64,000 nucleotides of DNA, taken from assembly GCA_036186865.1 (NCBI GenBank), contig AP025041.1, positions 37,295,384 to 37,359,383 on the forward strand. Direction: 5' to 3'. The notes below the pieces were generated by a model. The model had not been told where the DNA came from. It did no database searches and was given only the letters and a program-made list of their open reading frames with translations. Below, piece after piece: positions 1-11,212 of this stretch. The DNA is from Eustoma russellianum (Eukaryota > Streptophyta > Magnoliopsida > Gentianales > Gentianaceae). The position numbers and the translations under genes were made by a program. Within the stretch, counting starts at the first letter, position 1. The number at the start of each line of letters is the position of its first letter.

Positions 1-437
1 TTGTACGCTTTTTTATTCCCGATGGGATTATTTTAATTGAACTTGGATTTTAACTTTATCGTTTCTACGAAGGAAAAAAAATTTCTATGTCATCCACATT
101 GGATGAATTTTACATATCCACATGCCTATCACTACTTTCACACCATACACTTCATTATTCATTTCCCCTGAGTTTATAGAATATAATATGGGCAAGTCTG
201 GTGCCAACAGCGCGGTAATTCCAGCTCTAGCATATATTTAAGTTGTTTTAGTTAAAAAGCTCGTAGTTGGACTATGGGATGGGCCTGTCGGTCTGCCTTT
301 CTGGAAAATTTCATAAGTTTTGGAGTTGTGTACAGTGACTTGTGATTTTTTCAAAAACGGGTACTGAATATGAGTAGCTCTCAGATTCTGCTTTGAGGGA
401 AATTTTTTTAAGGGTAGTAGTGTAATTTCCGCTAACC
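1..437. other. Flank outside element A, no gene seen
   Basis: AT-rich sequence left of element A. Apart from the rRNA relic at 190-303 I recognise nothing in it. The 5 bases at 438-442 are the left target duplication of element A. Before that insertion this stretch was continuous with 9568-9788, so the two together are the least TE-like DNA in the window. Confidence 0.6.
190..303 (+). pseudogene. 18S rRNA gene fragment (relic)
   Basis: About 114 bases match the plant 18S rRNA region around the universal 530 loop. The segments GGCAAGTCTGGTGCCA, CGGTAATTCCAGCTC, ATATTTAAGTTGTT and GTTAAAAAGCTCGTAGTTGGA occur in the correct order and spacing. It differs from the usual plant sequence by scattered substitutions and small deletions; for example one C is lost in the normally invariant CAGCCGCGG. 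The homology stops abruptly on both sides, so this is a dead insertion or relic and not part of an rDNA unit. Identification is from recall of the conserved sequence, not alignment. Confidence 0.85.
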
Positions 438-442
438 ACTAT
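438..442. repeat. Left target-site duplication of element A (ACTAT)
   Basis: ACTAT directly abuts the LTR end at 443 and is repeated exactly at 9563-9567. Confidence 0.9.
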
Positions 443-1835
443 TGATGCGTGCAAAACGTGGGCTCCAACAATTCCACCTTCCAAACGTCCTTCACAAAGG
501 GTTACGCACAAAGAAGAAGACTTCCCCTTGCTTCCTTAGTGATAAAAACGTGTGGATCAAATGAGCAAGACCAACACTTCAAGATAGTCCTTGATCAGGC
601 AAACCAATACGGCCCTCCTGGACGGCACCTTTTAGCAATGGCAACACCTTCAAAATTCTCAACTTTGAAGGATCTTAACTTAGGTTTTTAATGCAAAACC
701 AAGAAAACAAAGTCTCACACAAAGTGAAAGAAATATCAAGAATTGTTATTCATCCAAAAGGTGCTTTACAAATCGGCCAAAGGGGCCTATTTATAGATGC
801 CTAAGACACTTAAAATAATCAGATATTATCTAAAAGAAATAGCTAGAAAAACATTTGAATCGAACTTGAATTTGCTAATTGTTTGAATTCAAAAATAACT
901 AGAAAAATCCTAGCTAAAACCGGTTGGAATCTTACTTGTTCAGGCGTGTATTTGGTTAGAAAATGAGGCCTTGGGGAGCTGATTTGATGAGTAGGATGGA
1001 GCTGAACTTGAATTCAAAAGTTGGGTGAAATTTGAATTCAAGTTTAATTTGAATTTGAGTGCACCTTGAATTTGTTGGTTGTCTATCCTCATCCCATCAT
1101 TTCAGCCGTGTCTTTGTTGATGAATGGAGATTAGAAAATCTGATTTGATGTTGATAAGCTTTGAATTCGAATTGAGTTTGAATTTGAATTCAAACTTGGA
1201 TTCAATTTGAATTGGAATCTATCATTCCTTTCTCCTTCAAAATGTCGTGTAGGTTGGCTGAGATAATAGCTGAATTCTTTTTGAAATGTAAGCCTCAAAT
1301 TGGTTGAAGCTTGAATTCAAATCATGGTTGAATTTAAATTCAAGTTTAGCTTTGAATTTAAATTCAATTTGATCATCATCCTTTTGCTTCAAAATGGCCG
1401 GTCCCCTTGTTGTATTGGAGATGATTTTGATTTCAATTTGAACAAGATATTCCATCTTGGATACATTTGAATTTGTCTTTGTGGAGACAAACATTCTATT
1501 CAGACAACATTCTTTTTGTCTCCCATGTTGCAACACACGGCCACCTTGTTGTTTTTGGGCCTTTATTTCATTTGGATCTTCTATGTACCTAATTTACCTA
1601 CAAAGCAAACACATAAAAACAAAGATCACAAGAAAACAAGACAAAAACCAAAGTAATGAACACACGCATGCTTATACACGCCCAAGGTGAAGGTTCAGTG
1701 AAATGAACCCAAGGAATCTTAGGTTCATCTTGAACATGCTTGTACAAGAAGGTGGCAACTTGATGACAAAGTTCTCTTGCCCTCCTTCTTGTCATAGGAC
1801 ATTTGACCTCTTGATGGGATCCTTGATCCTCATCA
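443..1835 (-). repeat. 3' LTR of element A
   Basis: 1393 bases. In element orientation it starts TGATGAGGATC right after the polypurine tract and ends GCACGCATCA. A TATAAATA box lies at 788-795 on the minus strand. The middle is rich in the palindrome TTGAATTCAA. Its first 200 bases carry an open frame for an integrase-type tail (MTRRRAREL and YKHVQDEP motifs, within 1598-1795). Confidence 0.92.
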
Positions 1836-1848
1836 ATCCGCCCTCCTC
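1836..1848 (-). promoter_or_regulatory. Polypurine tract of element A
   Basis: In element orientation the sequence is GAGGAGGGCGGAT immediately before the LTR start TGATGAGG. This is the plus-strand primer site. It overlaps the integrase frame (codons for EEGG). The C within the run breaks the six-G stretch seen in K and I. Confidence 0.75.
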
Positions 1849-1853
1849 AAGAG

Positions 1854-1869
1854 GATTCGTCCTCGAATC
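1854..1869 (-). repeat. Inverted repeat before the polypurine tract (element A)
   Basis: GATTCGAGGACGAATC in element orientation is a 6-base stem with a 4-base loop. Equivalent copies lie before the polypurine tract in B1 (12524-12539), B2 (31248-31263), E (17081-17096), F (25553-25567), K (48204-48219) and I (60330-60345). Confidence 0.6.
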
Positions 1870-2922
1870 AAAAAGGTCATCAGTGAAAGGGGTGAGGTTA
1901 GCAACATTAAAAGTAGGCGAAATAGAACCATACCTTTCAGGGAGATCAAGGATGTATGCATTGTCACCTATGCATTTCAAAACTTTGAAAGGTCCATCTC
2001 CTCGAGGTAACAGTTTTGACTTTCGCTCATTGGGAAATCTTTCTTTGCGTAAATGTAACCACACTAAATCACCAGGTTTAAACACAACTCGTTTTTTGTG
2101 TTTGTTAGCTAGTCTTTCATAAGCTTTGTTTTTCTTTTCAAGTTGTGTTTTAACGTGTTCATGTAGTTTCTTTATCTTTTCCGCTTTTTGTTTACCATCA
2201 AGACTTGAACGTTCATGCACGGGAATAAGGATCAAATCAAGGAAAGACAAGGGGTTAAAACCATAGACGATTTCAAATGGACTGTGTAAGGTACCGTGAT
2301 GGACACTCCTATTGTACGCAAATTCGATATACGGTAAACAATCTTCCCATTGTTTAATATGTTTTTGCAAAATGGCACGCAAAAGTTGAGAAAGAGTACG
2401 ATTAACGACTTCAGTTTGTCCATCAGTTTGTGGAGGTGCAGTGGTTGAAAACAACAATTGTGTACCAAGTTTGGCCCACAAAACACGCCAAAAATGACTC
2501 AAAAATTTTGTATCTCTATCACTTACAATTGTACGTGGCATGCCATGCAATCTCACGATTTCTTTGAAGAACAAATCAGCAACATGTGTGGCATCATCAA
2601 CTTTCCTACATGCAATAAAATGTGCCATCTTTGAAAATCGATCAACCACAATATAAATGCTATCGCGCCCTCCTCGAGACCTAGGAAGTCCTAAAACAAA
2701 GTTCATGGAAATGTCAATCCAGGGGGAATCAAGGACGTGTAAAGGCGTGTAAAGGCCATGTGGTTGGGACTTGGATTTGGCTTGTTTGCAAGTAATGCAA
2801 CTACCACACAACCTCTCAACGTCTACTCTCATGTGAGGCCAATAGAAATGTTCCTTAAGAGTTTCAAGGGTTTTGAACACTCCGAAATGACCCATTAAAC
2901 CTCCTCCATGGGCTTCTCTTGT

Positions 2923-3582
2923 TCATGCTTCTCGTAGGGATGATTGAGGAACCCACAAATTATGTTCTTTGAAAAGATAACCCTCATGTATGTAAAATTT
3001 CCCAAATGGTGCGTCTTTACAAGCCTCGAAAATGGTGTCAAAGTCATGGTCATTTGGGTACAATTTCTTAAATGATTCGAATCCTGAGAAGCGTGAGGAT
3101 AGTGTAGTCACTAATGTGTATCTCCTAGAGAGGGTATCGGCAACTATATTGTCCTTTCCTTGTTTGTACTTAATCGCGTACGGGAAATGTTCTATGTACT
3201 CTACCCATTTGGCATGTCTCTTATTCAACTTTCCTTGCCCTTTAAGATACTTAAGCCTTTCGTGGTCAGTGTGGATCACAAACTCTTTAGGTTGAAGATA
3301 GTGTTGCCAAGTTTGTAGGGATCTCACGAGGGTATAAAGTTCCTTATCATAGGTAGAGTAATTCAATGCAGCACCTTTCAACTTCTCACTAAAGTAGGCT
3401 ATGGGTTTCTTACCTTGGGTCAAAACTGCGCCTATACCCACCCCACTTGCATCACACTCGATCTCAAAAGTCTCGTCAAAATTTGGTAGCCTAAGTATGG
3501 ATGCAGTGGTTAGCCTACGTTTAAGCTCATCAAATGCCTGTTGTTGTGGCTCTTCCCACCTAAAAGGCACATCTTTTTTCAC
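2923..3582 (-). pseudogene. RNase H and linker of element A pol
   Basis: 219 residues from the RT connection through RNase H. RNase H removes the RNA strand during reverse transcription. The active-site residues are present: D44 in CDASGVG, E81 in YDKELY and D106 in HTDHERL. The later motif NIVADTLSRRY marks the end of the domain, followed by the linker towards integrase. The fragment itself is undamaged, but it is separated by frame breaks from RT (near 3585) and from integrase (near 2920). In the ancestor all of pol was one polyprotein. Confidence 0.9.
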
Positions 3583-3590
3583 AATTTCAT

Positions 3591-4440
3591 TTAGGGTGCA
3601 GCTATAGAAGAAAAATCTTTGACAAATCGTCTATAAAAACTTGCAAGTCCATGGAAACTGCAAACCTCCCCTATAGTCTTAGGTACAGGCCACTCCACAA
3701 TTAACCTAACCTTTTCCTCATCCATCTCTACTCCCTCAGCCGAAATGACAAAGCCTAGGAAAACTACTCGTTCCAAACAAAAAGAGCACTTCTTAAAGTT
3801 GGCGTAAAGTTGTTCTTGCTTAAGCTTGTCAAAAACGGCCCTAATGTGGTCAAGATGATCTTCTATACTCTGGAAATAGATTAGGATATCATCCAAATAA
3901 ACAACAAGTCGGCCTATGAACGCTTGTAAGACTTCATTCATTAGCCTCATAAAGGTGCTAGGGGCGTTGGTGAGCCCGAAGGGCATCACTAACCACTCAT
4001 AGAGCCCAAACTTGGTTTTGAATGCAGTCTTCCATTCGTCCCCTTCTCTAATGCGTACCTGGAAGTACCCTTGCGTAAGGTCGATTTTGGTGAAGAATTT
4101 AGATCCGTGCAACATATCCAACATATCATCCAGCCTAGGTATGGGGTACCTATACTTGACGGTAATTTTGTTTATGGCTCGGCAATCGGTACACATTCTC
4201 CAAGTTTCATCCTTTTTAGTTACTAAAATGACTGGGACGGCTTATGGACTTTGGCTCTCTCGGACTTGTCCACTCGCTATGAGCTCCTCTACTTGCCTTT
4301 GGATTTCCTTGGTTTCTTCGGGATTGGCTCGATAGGCTGGGCGATTTGGTAGCACGGCTCATGGGACAAAATTGATTTGGTGTTCTATTTCTCTAATGGG
4401 TGGTAATCCAAATTATGGCTCGGAGGGAAATAGAACTTCA
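3591..4440 (-). pseudogene. Reverse transcriptase of element A pol
   Basis: The main open stretch (3591-4196, 201 residues) holds CTDCRAINKIT, the first catalytic Asp in KIDLTQGYF (D39), MPFGLTNAPS and the catalytic box YLDD (100-103). One codon is missing just before the box compared with M and I (RLVVY against RFVVVY), and the box is YLDD instead of YFDD. Upstream, the N-terminal finger region is recognisable but carries an in-frame stop at 4242-4244 (Ser codon TCA to TAA). The copy is therefore broken, though the catalytic core is readable. Confidence 0.9.
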
Positions 4441-5483
4441 TACTCTTGGATAAGGGACGCAACAGAGGTAGGTAGGTTTGGTGGGAGTTCTTCTAGGGAA
4501 AGGTGACACACCTTAGGAATGATGATGAGGACGGTTTGGTTTCTATAAAGGGCTCGTGTGACCTCTCTTTTCTTTGCGAAATACCCACACTTCTTTTTGG
4601 GCTCGTCGACACTTAGGGGCACTACCTCTTTTCCCTTGCCCTCGTGTTTTTTGTTCTCACTTTTCATGCATTCCACGAATTTTCTCTTAGTTTCTTTTTC
4701 CTTAGGATCGGCCCTAGACTTAGACATGCGTTGGTGATCCTTGTGGACTTTGTGTGGTGGAAGTGCATGCAATTTGTACAATTTGCCATTCAATTTCAAA
4801 GAATAACGATTCAAATAACCATCATATGTCACATGTTGATCAAATTGCCATGGCCTACCAAGCAAGATATGACTAGCATGCATTGGTGCAACATCACATA
4901 AAACATCATCTTTGTAACTACCAATGCTAAGGAAAATCATAACTTGTTTACTTACGCTAACTTCACCACAATTATTTAACCATGCAAGTTTGTAAGGATG
5001 CGGATGATTAATCATAGGCAAGTTCAGTTTTCTTACCAATTCGATGCTAGCCACATTCGCACAAGAACCGGAATTAATGATCATGATGCACACTTTACCA
5101 TTTATCATGCAGTGAATATGGAAAATGTTTTCCTTATGTTGCTCGTGATCATCTAATTTCGGATATGCATTTAAAGCTCTGCGCACAACAATAAACTCCT
5201 TAGTGTCAAAATCATCTAATGCGCCTAGATCCACTTCAGGTTCAATTTCATTACCATGCTCAGACTTGTTTTCATGCTCGGACTCAGACACATATTCGTT
5301 TGTCTCCTCAATTAACATGATTTGTTTTGCATTAGGACACTCTTTTCCTATATGACCACGTCCTTGACATTTATAGCATTTAATGTCTCTAAACCTGTTT
5401 GAGAGATGAGAAGAGTTTCCGGTAGGAGCCTTTTGTTGGTTGCGGTCATCTCTCCTTTGTGTGGATTGTGCACGATTGTCCAT
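4413..5483 (-). pseudogene. Zinc knuckle and protease of element A, DSG changed to NSG
   Basis: 356 residues. At the start is a CCHC zinc knuckle (C36, C39, H44, C49), the nucleic-acid-binding end of Gag. It is followed by an acidic stretch rich in SEHE, then a retropepsin-like aspartic protease. The catalytic triad, DSG in M and I, reads NSG here (N137), so the protease should be dead. Downstream motifs HILLGRPWQ and VTYDGYLNRYS are shared with the other copies. The C-terminal part is a Lys/Glu-rich linker that runs into RT (LIQEYEVLFP). The ORF continues from the Gag frame across one break at 5484-5487. Confidence 0.88.
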
Positions 5484-6534
5484 TCTTTATAATGCACCTT
5501 GGTCACGTGTTTGGCCTCCTGTAGGCCGTGAGCTTCCCGTTCCTGAAGGTTTGCTGGAAAACCTTGATGAAGACTGATTAGTACGATAAGTTGGATTGAA
5601 ATTGGAGGAACTACGTACCTTTAGTTGGTGTTCAATCTTTTCAGACATATGGACCATGGTTGTGAGGTCGAGATAAGGTTGAAGATCAACCCTTTGCTCA
5701 ATCTCCCTGTTTAAACCATGTAAGAATCGTGCCTTGGTGGCTTCTTCGGGTTCCTGCAAGTTAGACCTTTCCAACAAAATTTCTAATTCTTTGTAATACT
5801 CGTCTACACTTTTGGATCCTTGTCGTAAATTTTGCAAACTTGTGACAATAGAACTCTCATAATTGTTTGGGATAAAACATTGTCTCATTTCAAACTTCAT
5901 TTCTTCCCAATTGGCAATTGGCGGTTGTCTTGTATTAGTTATATTTCGACACAAATTTTTCCACCAATTTAGTTCATAACCAGAAAACTCAATAGAAGCG
6001 CACCTCACTTTTTGTTATTCACTATAATTGGTACAAGAAAAGATTAAATCCACTTTTGTTTCCCATTCCAAATATTCCTCCGTATTACTTTTACCATAAA
6101 ACGTGGGAATATTGATTTTGGTTTTGAGAAAATCGTCATCTTGTGGGAAAAGGGGATTTTGGCGTCTTTGGTAACCCAGGGAGGGTGGTCATCAAAGTCA
6201 TAATCATCATGCTCATATGGAATGAAATCATCATTGTACCTTCTTGGAGCGTACCTTCTTGGTTGTGTTGGAGGGACAAACCTTCTTGCCTCGATGTGTG
6301 GTGGTTTAAGGTTGTCCATCCTCAACTTCTTCTGGGGGGTGACGCCTTGGTTGTGGCATGGGGACGGCCCTGCTTGTGCCCTGGCCATCACTTGTCTTGT
6401 AGCTCCGTTCAACATCCTCCAATCGATGTATTTTCATGCACGAGCTTTTTTAACATCTCCAGCATTTGTTGTGTGTTGTCCACTATCTCAGCTTCCTTTG
6501 ATTTGCTAGAAACAGAATGAGTGCTGCTCTCCAT
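5325..6534 (-). pseudogene. gag of element A
   Basis: Gag forms the virus-like particle that packages element RNA. The start codon is at 6534 (MESSTHS..., the same start as in D, E, J and M). A small deletion at about 6410 removes the codons for NEVIKHR and shifts the frame. The Arg/Pro/Tyr-rich middle follows (PRRYAPRRYNDD). The capsid core at 5487-6008 is open, with motifs NWWKNLC, TWEEMKFEMRQ-like sequence, SVDEYYKELEILLERSN and RFLHGLNREI. The zinc knuckle at 5325-5380 ends Gag. Confidence 0.9.
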
Positions 6535-8132
6535 TGTACCTAAGGAATTGAAACGAAAACAAAAGAAAAAGGAAAGAAGCAAACTAACACAAAGAGAGAC
6601 AAACATTAAGTGATTAGTAAAAAAACTATGAACACTCCTCTTTTCCACTCTCTTACCACTTTGTTTCTTGGATAACCTGAAGTTAAGAAGGCTCAAAGTG
6701 ATCACTTAAGAAAGTGTTTTGCCAATGCTTCTCCAAATCACAACGATCTCCACTTGTTTCTCCCTTTTGCTTTCAAGTTGCACCATTTAGTATCAAAGTA
6801 GGATCAAGCGAAACGGAAACAAACTTGAACTTTTACTAAGAGTCAAAGAAAATAAGCAACCAAAATTGATGTATAAGGCTGAAGCAAAGATGAACTAAGG
6901 GTTGTCGTGGGCAATCTTTAGTTAATTTTGATTCTTTGTACTTATTATCCACAATATGATGTGGAGGGACGATTGTATGTAGCAAAACGAAATACGGTGT
7001 CCAAGGTTTTCAAATTGCACAAAAAAAAATTTTCCATGTAATGCACAACGTTTTGCCATTTTTCTTTTCTCTTGTTCTTTTGTTTTTCTTCCCTTCCTTG
7101 CTATTTCAACGTAAGCAAGGTTCAGATTCTTTTTTTACTAAGGCCAGGATTGAAATTTCACGCGTTTTGCACTTAGCACTTTCGTTTTTTGACAGAAAAG
7201 TGAAACGTCCTTAAATTGCAGTTTGCAACCTTGGATTGCAAAAAAATAACCTTGGAAAGTGAGGGAAATTGGGGTAGGGTCAAATTGGGATTAGGGTTAG
7301 GGTTTTCGAATTATGTTTTTTTGAACGTTTTGGGTATTTGCAGGAGTGGAATCTTGGGACTTGATTGTTCGGTATATATGGCTATTTGAGTTGGTAATTG
7401 ATGATTTGTGTGGTCAATTTGGATAATGGCTAAGTGTAGGACAGAATTGAACCAAAATTCAAATTTTAGGGTTAGGGTTATTTTGAATGAATTGGGAACT
7501 TTGGATGCTAGTTTCGTTAGGTGAAATTGGGTTGGGGCTTGTTGTTAAGAGAGTAAATAAGGTAATTTGGAATCAGGTTGGTGAGTTTTAGGGTTGGGTT
7601 GGGGTGGGTGCTGGTTGTTTGGGCCGTGGGTAATGGAAATGATTTTAGGTTTTTCTTGATGTTGAAAATGGTTTGTGAAACACACGTAGGACTACTTGAC
7701 TTAAAGCATGAAATCAATCACAATGCGAATCACAAGATGCATATAATCATCACCAACTAAAAGCTTTGGTAGCAACAAGATGATTTGAAACCGAGGTAGC
7801 TTTATAGGCTGATGGTTGTAGTAAATAAAAAAGAGATGAATGTACTCTAAATGCTCAAACCCTAATTGTTCAAGTTTGAATGATAAAATGTCAGATGTTT
7901 GATGCACAAGTTGGATAAACGTGACACTATAACAAGACTCAACAAGGATGATAGAATGATAAAGAACAAGACTCAACAAAATGCAAATGACTCAAACAAC
8001 TGGAATTTTTTTTGTATGAAATGCAAGACAAATGGCGTGTAGAATGAGGGGTAGAAGAATGACACAACTGAACTTGAAAAGACTAGACTCAAACGAAAAG
8101 GAAATGATAGATGGTGGAATAGAGTAACCTGG
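6535..8132 (-). other. 5' leader of element A
   Basis: About 1.6 kb of untranslated leader between the PBS and gag. It contains the conserved hairpin at 6893-6923 and AACCCTAA-like motifs. Open frames in this stretch are short and not shared between copies, so I call no gene. Confidence 0.75.
6893..6923 (-). promoter_or_regulatory. Conserved leader hairpin (element A)
   Basis: In element orientation AACTAAAGATTGCC, a 3-base loop, then GACAACCCTTAGTT: a 14-position stem with a few mismatches. The same hairpin lies in the leaders of B1, B2, D, F, H, L and M. A packaging or dimerisation role is inferred from its position and conservation only. Confidence 0.6.
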
Positions 8133-8144
8133 TCTCTGATACCA
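8133..8144 (-). promoter_or_regulatory. Primer-binding site of element A (tRNA-Met type)
   Basis: TGGTATCAGAGA in element orientation, 3 bases inside the 5' LTR. It matches the initiator tRNA-Met primer TGGTATCAGAGC at 11 of 12 positions. Confidence 0.9.
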
Positions 8145-8147
8145 ATT

Positions 8148-9562
8148 TGATGCGTGCAAAACGTGGGCTCCAACAATTCCACCTTCCAAACGTCCTTCAC
8201 AAAGGGTTACGCACAAAGAAGAAGACTTCCCCTTGCTTCCTTAGTGATAAAAACGTGTGGATCAAATGAGCAAGACCAACACTTCAAGATAGTCCTTGAT
8301 CAGGCAAACCAATATGGCCCTCCTGGAAGGCACCTTTTAGCAATGGCAACACCTTCAAAATTCTCAACTTTGAAGGATCTTAACTTAGGTTTTTAATGCA
8401 AAACCAAGAAAACAAAGTCTCACACAAAGTGAAAGAAATATCAAGAATTGTTATTCATCCAAAAGGTGCTTTACAAATCGGCCAAAGGGGCCTATTTATA
8501 GATGCCTAAGACACTTAAAATAATCAGATATTATCTAAAAGAAATAGCTAGAAAAACATTTGAATCGAACTTGAATTTGCTAATTGTTTGAATTCAAAAA
8601 TAACTAGAAAAATCCTAGCTAAAACCGGTTGGAATCTTACTTGTTCAGGCGTGTATTTGGTTAGAAAATGAGGCCTTGGGGAGCTGATTTGATGAGTAGG
8701 ATGGAGCTGAACTTGAATTCAAAAGTTGGGTGAAATTTGAATTCAAGTTAAATTTGAATTTGAGTGCACCTTGAATTTGTTTGTTGTCTATCCTCATCCC
8801 ATCATTTCAGCCGTGTCTTTGTTGATGAATGGAGATTAGAAAATCTGATTTGATGTTGATAATCTGGCTGGAATTGAATTCAAATGATGGTTGAAGTTTG
8901 AATTCAGGATTCAATTTGAATTGGAATCTATCCTTCCTTTCTCCTTCAAAATGGCGTGTAGGTTGGCTGAGATAATAGCTGAATTCTTTTTGAAATGTAA
9001 GCCTCAAATTGGTTGAAGCTTGAATTCAAATCACAGTTGAATTTAAGTTCAAGTTTAGCTTTGAATTTAAATTCAATTTGATCATCATCCTTTTGCTTCA
9101 AAATGGCCGGCCCCCTTGTTGTATTTGGTGATGATTTTGATTTCAATTTGAACAAGATATTCCATCTTGGACACATTTGAATTTGTTTTTGTGGAGACAA
9201 ACATTCTCTTCAAGACAACATTCCTTTTGTCTCCCATGTTGCAACACATGGCCACCTTGCTGTTTTTGGGCCTTCATTTCATTTGGATCTTCCATGTACC
9301 TAATTTACCTACAAAGGAAACACATAAAAACAAAGATCACAAGAAAACAAGGCAAAAACAAAAGTAATGAACACACACATGCTTATACACGCTCAAGGTG
9401 AAGGTTCAATGAAATGAACTCAAGGAATCTTTGGTTCATCTATAACATGCTTGTATAAGAAGGTGGCAACTTGATGACAGTTCTGTTGCCCTCCTTCTTG
9501 TCATAGGACCTTTGACCTCTTGATGGGATCATTGATCCTCATCGAACCCTTAATCCTCATCA
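8148..9562 (-). repeat. 5' LTR of element A
   Basis: 1415 bases, TGATGAGG to GCACGCATCA in element orientation, followed by the PBS. It starts with one extra GATGAGGAT-type repeat unit compared with the 3' LTR. It drives transcription of the element leftwards. Confidence 0.92.
8493..8500 (-). promoter_or_regulatory. TATA box in the 5' LTR of element A
   Basis: TATAAATA on the minus strand. The context CTATAAATAGG recurs at the same place in other LTRs: 14720 in D, 20019 in E, 49275 in L and 53788 in M. Confidence 0.65.
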
Positions 9563-9567
9563 ACTAT
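9563..9567. repeat. Right target-site duplication of element A (ACTAT)
   Basis: ACTAT directly follows the 5' LTR end at 9562 and matches 438-442. Confidence 0.9.
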
Positions 9568-9788
9568 TTAGCTCACCCCCTCTAGTGGTGTTTATTGACA
9601 AATCAACATGGGGTGTTGGAATTAGAGTAAAGAATAGGCAAGAAGATCTTAGTCTGGTCGGGTCTGGTCTGGTTCGGTTCAGTCAAAAAAGAATATTACA
9701 GCATTGTAGGACTTAGAAAGAGGGTTATAACGGTATATAATAATCCTAAAAACTCCAAGTTAAAGGCAAAGTTATGGAGTTTCGATGC
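9568..9788. other. Unassigned flank between elements A and B1
   Basis: No gene, LTR end or Gypsy protein similarity recognised. It contains a short CTGG/TCTGGTC-rich run at about 9650-9685. Homology to the leader of B2 starts at about 9789. This is possibly remaining host sequence. Confidence 0.45.
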
Positions 9789-11212
9789 CGTGAGGTTAGC
9801 AATTGGTGTAAAAGATATCATCTTTTGCATCAAAGATATCATAAGACTTTGATCACCCTTTGCTTCCTTGCATGAAACATTTTCCGTACTGGTTTGTCAT
9901 CACAATTACTATTAAAGTTCTTATCTTTTCTTAACAAACTTGAACATTTAGGGACTTTGCATGAGTTTATATTTCAGCCACAACAGAAAGCTTAAACATC
10001 CTTAAAAAGCCACCTTGTCTTTAATTGATCTTGTTGCTATCGAAGCTATTTAGTTGATTGTGGTCTTTATGCATATTTTATTCTATTCGTGACTGAATAG
10101 TTGCTGTCAATTAGTTGTACGTGTGTAAATTTCCAACCTTCCACTTTACTATGCCCATTCTATCCAAAAAGTCCTAATCTGAACCCCCACACCCCACCGC
10201 CTTCAAACACCCTTTCCCACACATTGAAAATGCCCTCAACTACCCATTATAACCAAATATACTGCCCAATGCGTTCCCTTAAGCCCCAACCATCCCGAAC
10301 CCCTAAACGGTCTAGAAACTACAAATTGCATCGAAGGTCCTAAATTGAAACCCTACCCCTCAAACCTGCCCAAATACAAATTATCCTCCTCCAAGGAATT
10401 TTACTTATTTGAACACTAAAACCAAGCAAAGGGAGTGCGTTGAGTGGGCTGCACAAAAAACGTATTCAAGGCAGCCAAGAAAACTTACAATTTTGCCCTT
10501 AGACAAAAAAAGAGGAGCTAAGACTTGTGTGTACCAGACAGTTGTGGAAGAAAAAGAACATAAAAAGTACAAGAAACATGGAGAAAAATAAGGGCCCAGA
10601 AGTATATCTCATTTGAACTTAATTTGAGAATTCAGAGAATTTGCTTACTTGTTTGTGCCACACTTACTAACCTTTGAGACTTCCTTTCCAGCCTTCAAAC
10701 AAGCCTAATATACATCACAAAACACTTGAACATTCTGATTATAACTTGTATTGAGTACAATTATGGATTTGTGTGCTTAAAGCCTAAGTTAACTAAAGAT
10801 TGCCCAAGGCAACCCTTAGTCTTTCTTTGGATCAGCCTTATACATCACTTTTGGTCTCAATATATCTTTGATTCTTAGATATTTTGTTCAAGTTTGTGTG
10901 ACCTTCACTTTTTTTGGTTGGAAGTAGTTTGGTGCATAATTGGACTGATTTGCAGCATTATTGCACTGCTTTTGGGCATATTAAGGTGTGCATTGGACTG
11001 ATTTTGAAGAGTGAAGTGGATTGAAATAAGTGTCAAAGCCGTGAGCTCAAAAGAAGTTGTTTGGGGCTGTTTTGGAAATCTTGTCTATCACCTTCAGTTG
11101 TTGCTCATTTTGATTGTTTTTAGTCTAATTGGTCAAGAAACAAAATGTAAGTGAGTAACAAACAAAGGAGAGGAAGTGAGGACAAACAAAACATAAACAG
11201 ATTTCACTAACT
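9789..11212 (+). other. 5' leader of B1
   Basis: Non-coding leader homologous to the B2 leader. It includes a C-rich part (10140-10350) and the conserved hairpin at 10791-10821. The open frames here (for example 10101-10343) are not shared in frame with B2, so I call none of them. Confidence 0.7.
10791..10821 (+). promoter_or_regulatory. Conserved leader hairpin (B1)
   Basis: AACTAAAGATTGCC, loop CAA, GGCAACCCTTAGTC. The stem matches those in the coding elements although B1 shares no pol with them. Confidence 0.6.

Larger units (their letters stand above)
1794..2922 (-). pseudogene. Integrase of element A, catalytic Asp lost
   Basis: Integrase inserts the cDNA copy into the chromosome. The open stretch 1792-2895 gives 367 residues: an HHCC zinc domain (final CITCKQAK), a catalytic core with SDRDTKF (D126) and TDGQTEVVNR (E162) at the classic spacing of 35, and a C-terminal part with GDLVWLHLRKERFP and FNVANLTPF. 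The first catalytic Asp, expected in the MDFVLGLP motif, is Asn here (N65, codon AAC), so the core should be inactive. The zinc-domain start is separated from RNase H by a stop near 2920. The frame runs through the polypurine tract but is one base out of phase with the conserved tail frame inside the LTR. There is no chromodomain. Confidence 0.9.
443..9562 (-). mobile_element. Element A: complete Ty3/Gypsy LTR retrotransposon
   Basis: A full-length 9.1 kb element on the minus strand: 5' LTR 8148-9562, PBS 8133-8144, leader, gag, protease, RT, RNase H, integrase, polypurine tract 1836-1848 and 3' LTR 443-1835. The same 5 bases, ACTAT, flank both outer ends (438-442 and 9563-9567), which is the direct signature of integrase-mediated insertion. 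The gene order with integrase last places it in Ty3/Gypsy. The two LTRs are nearly identical over the first 240 bases (two differences seen) but differ by a rearranged block in the GAATTC-rich part and by one extra 18-base unit at the start of the 5' LTR. Coding is broken by frameshifts and stops, and two catalytic aspartates are replaced, so this copy cannot move itself. Confidence 0.93.

Noticed and set aside
449..691. 80-residue frame MQNVGSNNSTFQ... repeated at 8154-8396
   Set aside because: Antisense reading of the LTR 3' end, which is conserved only as DNA. The two copies match because they are the two LTRs of one element.
1237..1536. Open frames rich in EFKF, LNSN and FEFKF inside LTRs (also 8946-9200, 14276-14476, 24930-25145, 53051-53323)
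   Set aside because: They are translations of the GAATTC/AATTTG palindromic arrays, open on both strands, and differ between LTR copies. Not genes.
9568..9788. Possible host gene between elements A and B1
   Set aside because: No open frame of useful length, splice pattern or protein similarity seen.
10101..10343. Pro/Ser/Thr-rich frame in the B1 leader
   Set aside because: Lies in a C-rich leader segment. The equivalent B2 stretch (33500-33800) is not open in the same frame.
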